Counted from the first letter of the stretch, positions 1-6,497 are shown. The stretch: 6,795 nt of DNA from SAR86 cluster bacterium (GCA_016779285.1 JADHNV010000052.1:1-6795), one strand, 5' to 3'. Made by a program: numbers and translations. Notes: generated from the sequence alone by a model not told the origin.

Positions 1-18
1 TGTTGCGGGTTTCTTATT
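1..18. terminator. possible half of a terminator cut by the window edge
   Basis: Just past the stop codon of the pyrophosphatase gene, the plus strand reads GCGGGTTTCTT at about 5-15. A short GC block followed by a T-rich tract is what the 3' arm of a Rho-independent terminator looks like. Read on the minus strand, the same bases give AAACCCGC, which could be the 5' arm of a hairpin ending the hppA transcript. The partner arm would lie left of base 1, so the hairpin cannot be confirmed here. Confidence 0.25.
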
Positions 19-36
19 TCTCATCTTAAGTAATTT

Positions 37-2025
37 TTACAACATTCCATTCAATGTTAATAATGGAGCTATGACTAAGCTTACAATCGCCATCACATTA
101 ATTAAGATGTTCATTGAAGGTCCAGAAGTGTCTTTAAATGGATCACCAACGGTATCTCCAACAACAACTGCTGCATGAGTATCAGATCCTTTTCCACCAA
201 AATTACCCTTCTCAACATACTTCTTGGCGTTGTCCCAAGCGCCGCCGGCATTTGCCATAAACAAAGCCAGTGCAACACAACCTAGAAGACCGCCAGCGAG
301 CATGCCACCCAATGCCATTGCTCCCAAACCAAAACCAACAACTGCTGGCATCGCTACTGCAATAATACCTGGTAACATCATTTTCTTTAAAGCCGCTTTG
401 GTTGCAATCTCAACACATTTTTCTGAATCTGGATCAGCATTACCTTCCATTAAACCTGGAATCTCCTTAAATTGTCTTCGGATCTCATTGATCATTTCAA
501 ATGCAGCATCTCCAACAGCTGTCATGGTGATTGAAGAGATCAAGAAAGGGATACAAATTCCTATAAACATCCCCACCAGTACAATTGGTTGGCCTAAAGA
601 TAAAGTGAAAGCATCACCAAAATTTAGACTAACAACTGCAGAGAAGGCAGAAATGATGGCAAGTGCAGCTAAAGCTGCAGCCCCAATTGCGAATCCTTTT
701 CCAATAGCTGCTGTTGTATTTCCAAGCTCATCCAAAGAATCTGTGATCTCTCTTACATCCTCTCCCATACCAGCCATCTCAGCAATACCACCTGCGTTAT
801 CTGCAACTGGCCCATATGCATCAATTGCCATAGTAATTCCGACTGTTGAAAGCATCCCCACAGCAGCAATGCCAACACCATAAACCCCGGAAAGAGTTGT
901 TGAAATTAAAATAATTGTTGCTAAGACCAAAATAGGAATTACAACTGATTGCATTCCCACTGAAAGACCAGAGATCATAACGGTTGCAGGTCCAGTGTTC
1001 CCTGATTCTGCAATCTTTTTAACTGGATCTCCACCAGTATAGTATTCAGTAATTAACCCAATTAGAACTCCACCCACTGCGCCGCATACCACAGCCCACC
1101 AAACATTCATGGAAACTCCAGATATGCTGCTCGTTAAAAAATATGCCATCACGATAAATATTGCCGGCGCCAATAGAGTTCCTGAGCGTAAAGCACTTGC
1201 AGGGGCTTTAGCAGACTGCAATTTAACTATTACGATTCCAATGATAGAAGCTATTAAGCCAATTGAAGTTAAAGCCAATGGAAACATCATCATTTCCTTT
1301 GAGCCCAAGGTGTAGGCTATAGCAATAGAGGCAATCATTGATCCACAGTAAGATTCAAAAATATCTGATCCCATTCCTGCAACATCACCAACGTTATCAC
1401 CAACATTGTCTGCAATAACTCCAGGATTTCTTGGATCATCTTCAGGAATTCCTGCTTCAATCTTGCCCACTAAATCTGCTCCGACATCAGCACTCTTGGT
1501 AAAGATGCCTCCGCCAACACGAGAAAATAATGCTACAACTGATGCGCCCATGCCAAATCCTTCAAGAGCATGAACATGAGATTCACTAAAAAAATAGAAG
1601 AGTCCACCCAAGCCAATTAAACCAAGTGAAGCGACACATAATCCCATGACTGAGCCACCATAAAATGAAACGCTTAATGCGGCGGCTGCACCATCTTGTT
1701 GAGCTGCAGTTGCAGTTCTAACATTTGCTTTTGTTGCTGCATACATCCCAATAAATCCTGCCAAAGATGAGCAGGCAGCACCAACTACAACTGCAATTGC
1801 TGACTGAATCGTAAGGAAAGTTGCAACTAATACGACTAGTACGGCAACAAAAATTAATAAATAGGTATATTCTGTTTTCATGAACTTCATTGCACCCTTA
1901 TGAATTTCATCACCAATCTTTTTAACTTGATCAGTTCCATCTGAATAACGCATAACTAAGCTGAATACCACAAAAGCAGCAATTAGCCCAAAGATACCCA
2001 ATGCTGGGGCAATTAATATATTCAT
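37..2025 (-). CDS. hppA: membrane-bound ion-translocating pyrophosphatase, K+-dependent type
   Basis: Integral inner-membrane pump of 662 residues that splits pyrophosphate and uses the energy to move H+ and/or Na+ out of the cytoplasm. Family hallmarks are all visible: the PPi/Mg-binding block DVGADLVGKIE (180-190) with EDDPRNP (195-201), DNVGDNVGD (206-214), DAYGPVADNAGG (402-413), GGAWDNAKK (594-602) and VGDTVGDPFKDT (622-633), set among many hydrophobic helices. Ala439 and Gly442 within GNTTAAIGKG match the K+-dependent subfamily; K+-independent enzymes have Lys and Thr there. The helix-6 glutamate is Glu224, in the position used by Na+ pumps and not the shifted plant position. The usual lysine gate residue in the last helix is Asn643. 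The transported ion therefore cannot be assigned with certainty. The start is supported by a strong Shine-Dalgarno. The gene lies 60 bases downstream of the symporter gene and may be cotranscribed with it. It looks full length. The family assignment is near certain; the ion is not. Confidence 0.97.
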   Translation of the reverse strand: MNILIAPALGIFGLIAAFVVFSLVMRYSDGTDQVKKIGDEIHKGAMKFMKTEYTYLLIFVAVLVVLVATFLTIQSAIAVVVGAACSSLAGFIGMYAATKANVRTATAAQQDGAAAALSVSFYGGSVMGLCVASLGLIGLGGLFYFFSESHVHALEGFGMGASVVALFSRVGGGIFTKSADVGADLVGKIEAGIPEDDPRNPGVIADNVGDNVGDVAGMGSDIFESYCGSMIASIAIAYTLGSKEMMMFPLALTSIGLIASIIGIVIVKLQSAKAPASALRSGTLLAPAIFIVMAYFLTSSISGVSMNVWWAVVCGAVGGVLIGLITEYYTGGDPVKKIAESGNTGPATVMISGLSVGMQSVVIPILVLATIILISTTLSGVYGVGIAAVGMLSTVGITMAIDAYGPVADNAGGIAEMAGMGEDVREITDSLDELGNTTAAIGKGFAIGAAALAALAIISAFSAVVSLNFGDAFTLSLGQPIVLVGMFIGICIPFLISSITMTAVGDAAFEMINEIRRQFKEIPGLMEGNADPDSEKCVEIATKAALKKMMLPGIIAVAMPAVVGFGLGAMALGGMLAGGLLGCVALALFMANAGGAWDNAKKYVEKGNFGGKGSDTHAAVVVGDTVGDPFKDTSGPSMNILINVMAIVSLVIAPLLTLNGML

Positions 2026-2030
2026 TCTTT

Positions 2031-2038
2031 CTCTCCTT
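2031..2038 (-). promoter_or_regulatory. strong ribosome binding site of hppA
   Basis: On the minus strand AAGGAGAG lies five bases before the ATG at 2025. It is the best Shine-Dalgarno match in the window and fixes the hppA start. Most other genes here have weak or no such site, so the pump is probably translated at a high rate and independently of the gene upstream. Confidence 0.8.
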
Positions 2039-2052
2039 TTAACAAGCGTTAG

Positions 2053-2069
2053 ATTTTATCAAATAAAAT
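2053..2069. other. AT-only inverted repeat between symporter and hppA genes
   Basis: The 60-base gap between the symporter stop and the hppA start contains ATTTTAT-CAA-ATAAAAT, a perfect 7-bp inverted repeat with a 3-base loop. It has no GC pairs, so it would be a weak hairpin and is not a convincing terminator. On the minus strand the right-hand arm overlaps TAAAAT, a possible -10 element for hppA, but I see no matching -35. It could be a weak attenuator, a promoter region or chance in AT-rich DNA. Confidence 0.3.
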
Positions 2070-2085
2070 TGATTTTAATTAGTAA

Positions 2086-3348
2086 TTAAGCCTTTGAATT
2101 GTAAATATTTTCATCTAGCTGATTCTCAGTTTTCGCAACTATACATGCAATTGCAGCATCACCGGTAACATTGACTGATGTTCTGAGCATGTCTAGCACT
2201 CTATCAACCGCGAGAATAATTCCTATTGCCTCAAGTGGTAAGTTAAATTGTTGCAAAATTATAATCAAGGTAATAGTTCCAGCAGAAGGAACAGCAGCAG
2301 TTCCAATTGATGTTGCTACTGCTAACAGCACAACTTGAATATATTGAAATAGCGTTAAATCAATGCCAGACATTTGGGCAATAAATACTGTTGCTAAGCC
2401 TTGCATAATTGCCGTCCCATCCATATTGATCGTTGCGCCAACAGGCACAACAAAAGAAGCAACATTTTGATTGACACCCAAGTCTTGATTTACTGTTTTA
2501 AGAGTTACTGGAATAGTTGCTGCACTTGATGAGGTGGAAAATGCAAATAAAGCAACATCTTTCATCTTTCTGTAAAAAATTAATGGGCTTAATCCCCCAA
2601 TAAACTTTAAAAATATTGAGTAGGTAAAAGCTGCGTGAAATAGAAGAAGGGATATTAAGAGAACTACATATGCTAAAACGTCTTGGAAAATATCAAGACC
2701 ATCGGCAATAACAAATTTACCAATCAGACAAAATACTCCTAATGGAGCAAAGCTCATAATCATGACTATCAGCTGCAAAAATACTGTATTTAATTTTGCA
2801 AATGAATCGCTTAAATTTCCTGTTAAATGGTTCGTTTTATTTAAAGCTAAACCAAAAATAATGCTAAAGAATACTATCGCCAGCATCTGATTTTCTGCCA
2901 TTGCTTGAATAATGTTTGAAGGAAAGATTCCAACAATGGTTGAGTAGATTCCCTGCCCTTGAGGCAATGAACTTGGTGCAGCCATAGCTATATCGGATGA
3001 ATAATTAGAGCCGGGCTTAAAGAAAGAGCCAGCTAGGAGCGCCAAAGAAACAGCGATGCCTGTGGTTAATAAATAGAAGCCGACGGTTTTAAAGGTAATC
3101 TTGCCCAAAGACTTAGAACTTCCTAGAGAAGAGATGCCTGTTACCAAAGAGAAGAAAACCAAGGGCACAACTAATAATTTTAGGAGATTCATAAAGATAT
3201 CTCCGCCCATCTTAAAGATATATTTTTCTACAAAAGCATCTACTGAACTTGGAAAGAAATTTGTGTAAAAAAGGAAAGCACCAATAACAAAACCAAGAAT
3301 CAAGCCAAGAAGTATGTTTCTGGTTAAGTTTTTTGGCGTATCAATCAT
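2086..3348 (-). CDS. DAACS-family symporter for dicarboxylates or acidic amino acids
   Basis: Secondary transporter of 420 residues in the inner membrane, of the glutamate/aspartate/C4-dicarboxylate:cation symporter family (GltP, GltT, DctA), importing its substrate with Na+ or H+. The transport core is intact: the serine-rich HP1 tip STSSSAATIP (271-280), NMDGT (308-312) in helix 7, the HP2 tip GTAAVPSAGT (349-358), and helix 8 with Asp382, Asp386, Arg389, Thr390, Asn393 and Asp397. Arg389 aligns with Arg397 of GltPh, which binds the side-chain carboxylate, so an acidic substrate is expected and not serine, threonine or cysteine. The loop at about 110-135 is polar and rich in Ser, Ala and Gly. 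The start overlaps the rubredoxin stop by one base (TAATG), with no good Shine-Dalgarno, which suggests translational coupling. Sequence alone does not choose among glutamate, aspartate, succinate and malate, nor between Na+ and H+ coupling. Confidence 0.93.
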   Translation of the reverse strand: MIDTPKNLTRNILLGLILGFVIGAFLFYTNFFPSSVDAFVEKYIFKMGGDIFMNLLKLLVVPLVFFSLVTGISSLGSSKSLGKITFKTVGFYLLTTGIAVSLALLAGSFFKPGSNYSSDIAMAAPSSLPQGQGIYSTIVGIFPSNIIQAMAENQMLAIVFFSIIFGLALNKTNHLTGNLSDSFAKLNTVFLQLIVMIMSFAPLGVFCLIGKFVIADGLDIFQDVLAYVVLLISLLLFHAAFTYSIFLKFIGGLSPLIFYRKMKDVALFAFSTSSSAATIPVTLKTVNQDLGVNQNVASFVVPVGATINMDGTAIMQGLATVFIAQMSGIDLTLFQYIQVVLLAVATSIGTAAVPSAGTITLIIILQQFNLPLEAIGIILAVDRVLDMLRTSVNVTGDAAIACIVAKTENQLDENIYNSKA

Positions 3349-3518
3349 TAAATTTCTGTCATTTCAAAATCTTCTTTACCCACCCCACAATCAGGGCATA
3401 GCCAATCATCAGGAACATCGTCCCAGGCTGTTCCTGGAGCAATACCATCATCTGGCCAACCTAATTCTTCATCATAAATTAGTCCACATACTATGCATTC
3501 CCATTTTTTATATTCCAT
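3348..3518 (-). CDS. rubredoxin
   Basis: Small cytoplasmic one-electron carrier of 56 residues holding a single Fe(Cys)4 centre. It begins MEYKKWECIVCGLIYDEE and has the four ligands as Cys8-x-x-Cys11-Gly and Cys41-Pro-Asp-Cys44-Gly. Other conserved family features are the aromatic residues Tyr15 and Trp40, the PDDGIAPGTAW stretch (22-32) and an acidic surface. Length is typical for a one-domain rubredoxin. Translation starts at the ATG at 3518, preceded by AAGAGAGAG as a modest ribosome binding site. It is divergent from ubiC and is the first gene of the leftward unit, overlapping the symporter start by one base. A rubredoxin gene in the same neighbourhood as ubiC-ubiA is also found in Pseudomonas (from memory). 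No rubredoxin reductase, alkane hydroxylase or rubrerythrin lies in the window, so the electron partner is unknown. Confidence 0.95.
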   Translation of the reverse strand: MEYKKWECIVCGLIYDEELGWPDDGIAPGTAWDDVPDDWLCPDCGVGKEDFEMTEI

Positions 3519-3539
3519 TTTCTCTCTCTTGGTTAATCT

Positions 3540-3552
3540 GACTTAAAAAGTC
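3540..3552. other. short inverted repeat in the divergent intergenic region
   Basis: GACTT-AAA-AAGTC is a perfect 5-bp inverted repeat with a 3-base spacer, lying 22 bases upstream of the rubredoxin ATG. It could be a small operator or a weak hairpin in the rubredoxin leader. It is short enough to be chance, and I recognise no known regulator site. Confidence 0.25.
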
Positions 3553-3555
3553 TCA

Positions 3556-3582
3556 TTTAATGAAAATTAAGCAGGCTATAAT
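3556..3582 (+). promoter_or_regulatory. probable sigma-70 promoter of the ubiC operon
   Basis: A perfect -10 hexamer TATAAT occupies 3577-3582. The best upstream -35 candidate is TTTAAT at 3556-3561, a weak match with a short 15-base spacer, so the -10 carries most of the signal. Transcription would start near 3589 and leave a leader of only about 17 bases before the ubiC ATG at 3606, which has no clear Shine-Dalgarno. On the opposite strand the overlapping hexamer TATTAT (3583 down to 3578) may serve the rubredoxin operon, which would make the two promoters face each other over the same bases. Confidence 0.55.
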
Positions 3583-3605
3583 ATCAGATTTTATAGATCT
3601 AATTC

Positions 3606-4097
3606 ATGCAAGCAAAAAGAATTAATAAGTGGCTAAATAGCTCAGAGCTAAAAAACGCTTTAAAAGTTCAAAATATTCTAGATTGGTTGAATGAAGATGG
3701 ATCAATTACAGCAAGAATTTCGTCAAATTTTAAATTTAAGCTTGAGATTTTAAGTGATGATATTGGTGTTGCAGAGGATGAAGAATATTTAGCACTAAAC
3801 ATCACTTCAGAAGAAGTTCGTATCCGGGAAGTGATTTTATACGGAGATCAAAAACCGCTTGTTTTTGCGAGAAGCATCATTCCAAACCTAACGTCATCAA
3901 AAGGCTATCCGGGATTAGGTAAAATTGGATCAAAGCCACTCGGTGATTTGCTCTTTCAAAGCGAGCTATTTATTAAAACGCATCGTGAGTTTGCGCAATT
4001 TCAAGCCTCTTCTGAGGAAGTTGTTTGGGGAAGAAGAACGCATTACCTTGTTCGAGGATATCCATTAAGCGTTATGGAGGTTTTTTTGTCGCCATGA
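3606..4097 (+). CDS. ubiC: chorismate lyase (chorismate--pyruvate lyase)
   Basis: Cytoplasmic enzyme of 163 residues that removes pyruvate from chorismate to give 4-hydroxybenzoate, the first committed step of ubiquinone synthesis. It follows the E. coli UbiC pattern (165 residues) from end to end: DWLNEDGSIT (26-35), REVILYGDQKP (74-84) with Arg74 as the substrate-binding arginine, FARSIIP (87-93), LGKIGSKPLGDLLF (104-117), WGRR (141-144) and the final MEVFL (157-161) with Glu158 as the expected catalytic glutamate. No signal peptide is seen. The start at 3606 lies just after a good -10 element and lacks a clear Shine-Dalgarno. The stop overlaps the ubiA start by four bases (ATGA), the usual ubiC-ubiA arrangement in gammaproteobacteria. 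Confidence 0.95.
   Translation: MQAKRINKWLNSSELKNALKVQNILDWLNEDGSITARISSNFKFKLEILSDDIGVAEDEEYLALNITSEEVRIREVILYGDQKPLVFARSIIPNLTSSKGYPGLGKIGSKPLGDLLFQSELFIKTHREFAQFQASSEEVVWGRRTHYLVRGYPLSVMEVFLSP
4076..4081 (+). promoter_or_regulatory. ribosome binding site that decides the ubiA start
   Basis: GGAGGT lies inside the 3' end of ubiC, 12 bases before the ATG at 4094, with a run of seven T (4081-4087) between. The spacing is longer than the usual 5-9 bases, but no other start fits as well: the next in-frame ATG upstream (4025) would add 23 residues that do not resemble a UbiA N-terminus. Confidence 0.55.
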
Positions 4098-4936
4098 ATA
4101 AGTTACTAGCCATTTTCGAATTGATGCGTCTAGATAAACCAATTGGTATATACCTTTTACTTTGGCCAGCATTATTAGCCCTTGTGATCAGCACAAATGG
4201 AAATTTTATGTACTCTCATTTATTAATAATTATTATCGGAAGTATTTTGGTGAGATCAGCAGGCTGCGTGATTAATGATATCTGGGATAAAGATCTTGAT
4301 GGGGGCGTAAAGAGAACAAAAACAAGGCCAATACCAAGTAAAAAGCTCTCAACATTGGAAAGTTGGGCTGTTTTTTTTGCGCTTGGTGTTCTTAGCTTTT
4401 TTTTACTTAGCCTAACTAATACAAATACTATTTTTATAAGTATCTGTTTTGGATTGATGATAGTTTTATATCCTCTGACAAAGAGGTTTTTTATTGGGCC
4501 TCAGATTTTTCTTGGCTTAACTTTCAACCCTACAATTATTGTCTATGCAATGACAAATGAGTTAAATAATCCAACGATGGTTTTTCTCTACTTGGCCATC
4601 GCGGCAAAAACTATTGCCTTCGACTCCTTCTATGGATTGTGTGATATTGAAGATGATAAAAAATTAGGCATCAATTCGACTCCTCTATGGTGGGGATCAA
4701 AAACTTTATTGGTAATTGCAATTCTTCAATTTACTGTGATTAGCCTTTTTCTGATAATGGGATTAAAAGCAGAACTCTCATTCGCATGGTACATAGGAAT
4801 ATTATTATTAAGTGGCTTTTATTTTTATCAGCATCAACTTGCTGCACAAAAAAATTTTTTGCTAGCTTTCAAAAATAATCACTGGGCATATTTATATTTA
4901 CTGATCCTCTCAGTGTTTTGTTTTCTGATAATCTAA
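4094..4936 (+). CDS. ubiA: 4-hydroxybenzoate polyprenyltransferase
   Basis: Integral inner-membrane prenyltransferase of 280 residues (E. coli UbiA has 290) that attaches the polyprenyl tail to 4-hydroxybenzoate, the step after UbiC. The first Asp-rich motif is N61-D62-x-x-D65-x-x-x-D69, followed by GVKRTKTRPIPS (71-82), which matches the UbiA consensus. The second is D177-x-x-Y180 with D184, D187 and D188, followed by KLGINSTP (190-197). These motifs bind Mg2+-diphosphate. YPLTKRF (126-132) is also conserved, and about eight or nine hydrophobic helices surround the motifs. Starting at 4094 gives MNKLLAIFELMRLDKPIG, a typical UbiA beginning, and a four-base overlap with ubiC. One oddity: residues 144-151 read FNPTIIVY where homologues usually have a Gly-Trp pair after the LGLTF-like stretch. 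Tail length cannot be read from the sequence. Confidence 0.94.
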   Translation: MNKLLAIFELMRLDKPIGIYLLLWPALLALVISTNGNFMYSHLLIIIIGSILVRSAGCVINDIWDKDLDGGVKRTKTRPIPSKKLSTLESWAVFFALGVLSFFLLSLTNTNTIFISICFGLMIVLYPLTKRFFIGPQIFLGLTFNPTIIVYAMTNELNNPTMVFLYLAIAAKTIAFDSFYGLCDIEDDKKLGINSTPLWWGSKTLLVIAILQFTVISLFLIMGLKAELSFAWYIGILLLSGFYFYQHQLAAQKNFLLAFKNNHWAYLYLLILSVFCFLII

Positions 4937-4940
4937 TTGA

Positions 4941-6065
4941 ATGTTATCTGAAATCAAAAAAATTGATTTGCAAGAAAAGCTTTATTCAATAGAGGCCAAT
5001 AATCCTTTTGAAGATTTATCATATTTGCGAGCAATGGAACAAAGTAATTCTGCATCAGAAAAATCTGGCTGGATTCCAGAACATCTTGGCGAAATCAAAA
5101 ATAAACAATTGATCAGTTTTCTTCCTTTATACAAAAAATTTAATAGCTATGGGGAATTCATTTTTGACCATCAGTGGGCAAATGCCTTAAATAGAGCTGG
5201 CAGAAATTATTATCCTAAATTACTAACAGCCATTCCTTTCACTCCCTGTGAAGGAGATAGAATTTTAGGCAAAGATGAAAAATCAAAATTTAATCTTATT
5301 GATGCAGCTATTAAAAAAATGGAAACAGAGGAAATAGAATCTTGGCATATTCTTTTTCCTAATGAATCAGGAAAAGCTATCTTAAGAGAAAAAAATTTTA
5401 TTGAAAGATACAACTATAGGTTTACTTGGAAAAATGAAAATTTTACTAATTTTGATAGTTTTCTATCTATATTCACTTCTCGACAAAGAGCAACTATTCG
5501 CAAAGAACGGAAAAGTATTTCTAAGCTAGGTATTAAATTTATATGCAAAAAACACAATGAAATTACCGAAGAGGATTGGAATTTATTTTATATATTTTAT
5601 CAGAAAACCTATTTTGAAAGAGCTCAAAACCCATACCTCAATAAAGAATTTTTTAAATTAATTAATGCCGTAAATCAGTTAGTTAAGCCAGTTATATTCT
5701 TTGCTGAAATTGCAGGGGAGCCAATTGGCGCATCATTATGTTTCGAGGGTGAAGACACCTTGTATGGAAGGCATTGGGGAGCGACATCAAAAGTAAAAAA
5801 CCTACATTTCGAATGCTGTTACTATCAGGGCATAGAATACTGCATTACAAATAACCTCAAATTTTTTGATCCAGGAGTTCAAGGGGAGCACAAAATTAGA
5901 AGAGGCTTTCAACCTCACTTAAGCTCATCATTTCATTTTTTTTTAAAAGAGGATTTTGGACAAGCAGTAGGTGAGTTCTGTAAATCAGAAAGAACTCAAA
6001 TTGAAAATTATATTGAGGCTTGTAAATCCTATACACCATTTAACAATGATTATAGAATCAAATAA
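4941..6065 (+). CDS. COG3146/DUF482 GNAT- or FemAB-like N-acyltransferase
   Basis: Soluble protein of 374 residues of the family often labelled 'peptidogalycan biosynthesis/recognition' or predicted N-acyltransferase, with two GNAT-like halves as in FemAB proteins. Recognisable family stretches run in order: NPFEDLSYLRAME (21-33), SGWIPEHL (42-49), YGEFIFDHQWA (70-80), RNYYPKLLTAIPFTP (88-102), WHILFP (135-140), SRQRATIRKERK (180-191), LYGRHWGA (274-281), HFECCYYQGIEY (289-300), FDPGVQGEHKIRRGF (309-323). No signal peptide or membrane segment is apparent. The family is widespread in proteobacteria; to my knowledge no substrate is established. The name implies peptidoglycan, but that is weakly supported. 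The gene starts four bases after the ubiA stop with no clear Shine-Dalgarno, and abuts the next gene with no gap (TAAATG), so it is probably read by coupled translation within the ubiC-ubiA operon. A nine-T run at 5936-5944 lies in frame near the end; the reading frame continues intact through it. Confidence 0.9.
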   Translation: MLSEIKKIDLQEKLYSIEANNPFEDLSYLRAMEQSNSASEKSGWIPEHLGEIKNKQLISFLPLYKKFNSYGEFIFDHQWANALNRAGRNYYPKLLTAIPFTPCEGDRILGKDEKSKFNLIDAAIKKMETEEIESWHILFPNESGKAILREKNFIERYNYRFTWKNENFTNFDSFLSIFTSRQRATIRKERKSISKLGIKFICKKHNEITEEDWNLFYIFYQKTYFERAQNPYLNKEFFKLINAVNQLVKPVIFFAEIAGEPIGASLCFEGEDTLYGRHWGATSKVKNLHFECCYYQGIEYCITNNLKFFDPGVQGEHKIRRGFQPHLSSSFHFFLKEDFGQAVGEFCKSERTQIENYIEACKSYTPFNNDYRIK

Positions 6066-6497
6066 ATGTATAAAAGCTTAAAAACAAAAAATCATTTAAC
6101 AGTATGCAGTGCAAATTTTTCTAGGTTGAGAAAAATCCTTTGCGATTTTGAAAATAATACATATACATTTGAAATTCTAAGTCTAGAACAAAAAAGTGAA
6201 GCTGAATTTTTGGTAATCTCTAGAACGCCACATACCCTAATGATCGAAGCAAAATCTAAAAATAAAGATTCAGCTTTAGTAAATTTTTTACTTAGAATAA
6301 ATATATATATTGATGCAAAGTTAGCAGAGGTAATTTCTTATCAACAAGAAAAGCCTGTTCCATTTTTTGTGCCCTCTCCATTCTCACAATCGCAAGATGA
6401 AAAATATCAACAAAATAGAATTCTCACCGAGTGGCTTGAAAATATATTTTTAAATGGAGCAGTAAAAGTAAAAGAAATAAATTTTTTGAATGAATAA
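6066..6497 (+). CDS. DUF1249 family protein, YqiB-like
   Basis: Small cytoplasmic protein of 143 residues, similar in length and pattern to E. coli YqiB (about 140). Conserved parts are CSANFSRLRKIL (14-25), RINIYIDAKLAEVISYQ (77-93) and DEKYQQNRILTEWLENIFLNGA (111-132), the last being the family's C-terminal signature. No catalytic motif or membrane segment is visible and the biochemical function is unknown. It begins directly after the upstream stop codon and its last eight bases overlap the start of the yqiA-like gene. In E. coli the phosphodiesterase gene cpdA sits between these two; here it does not, and the two genes are fused into overlap. Base composition is clearly more AT-rich than in the pyrophosphatase gene. 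Confidence 0.88.
   Translation: MYKSLKTKNHLTVCSANFSRLRKILCDFENNTYTFEILSLEQKSEAEFLVISRTPHTLMIEAKSKNKDSALVNFLLRINIYIDAKLAEVISYQQEKPVPFFVPSPFSQSQDEKYQQNRILTEWLENIFLNGAVKVKEINFLNE

Noticed and set aside
224..883. Open frame of 219 codons on the plus strand opposite hppA
   Set aside because: It is the antisense shadow of a strongly conserved gene. Its product is a low-complexity Ala/Pro/Ser/Ile mix with no recognisable domain and no ribosome binding site.
1109..1315. Open frame of 68 codons on the plus strand
   Set aside because: Also antisense to hppA, with no family resemblance and no initiation signal.
2026..2085. Rho-independent terminator between the symporter and hppA genes
   Set aside because: The only inverted repeat is seven AT pairs with no GC and no proper following T tract, too weak to call a terminator.
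3314..3541. Open frame of 75 codons on the plus strand across the symporter start and rubredoxin
   Set aside because: The minus strand here encodes a rubredoxin with all four iron-binding cysteines, so the plus-strand frame is a shadow.
4025..4093. An N-terminal extension of UbiA starting at the ATG at 4025
   Set aside because: The added 23 residues are encoded over the conserved UbiC C-terminus and do not look like UbiA. The ATG at 4094 gives the normal family N-terminus and the common ATGA overlap.
5210..5413. Open frame of 67 codons on the minus strand inside the acyltransferase
   Set aside because: The plus-strand frame matches conserved family segments through this region; the minus-strand product has no recognisable features.
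5932..5950. Nine-T run followed by AAAA, resembling a -1 slippery site (T-TTT-TTA) in the acyltransferase
   Set aside because: The zero frame continues to a normal family C-terminus and I see no stimulatory hairpin just downstream. Such runs are expected in AT-rich DNA; other eight-T runs occur at 4371-4378 and 4397-4404.
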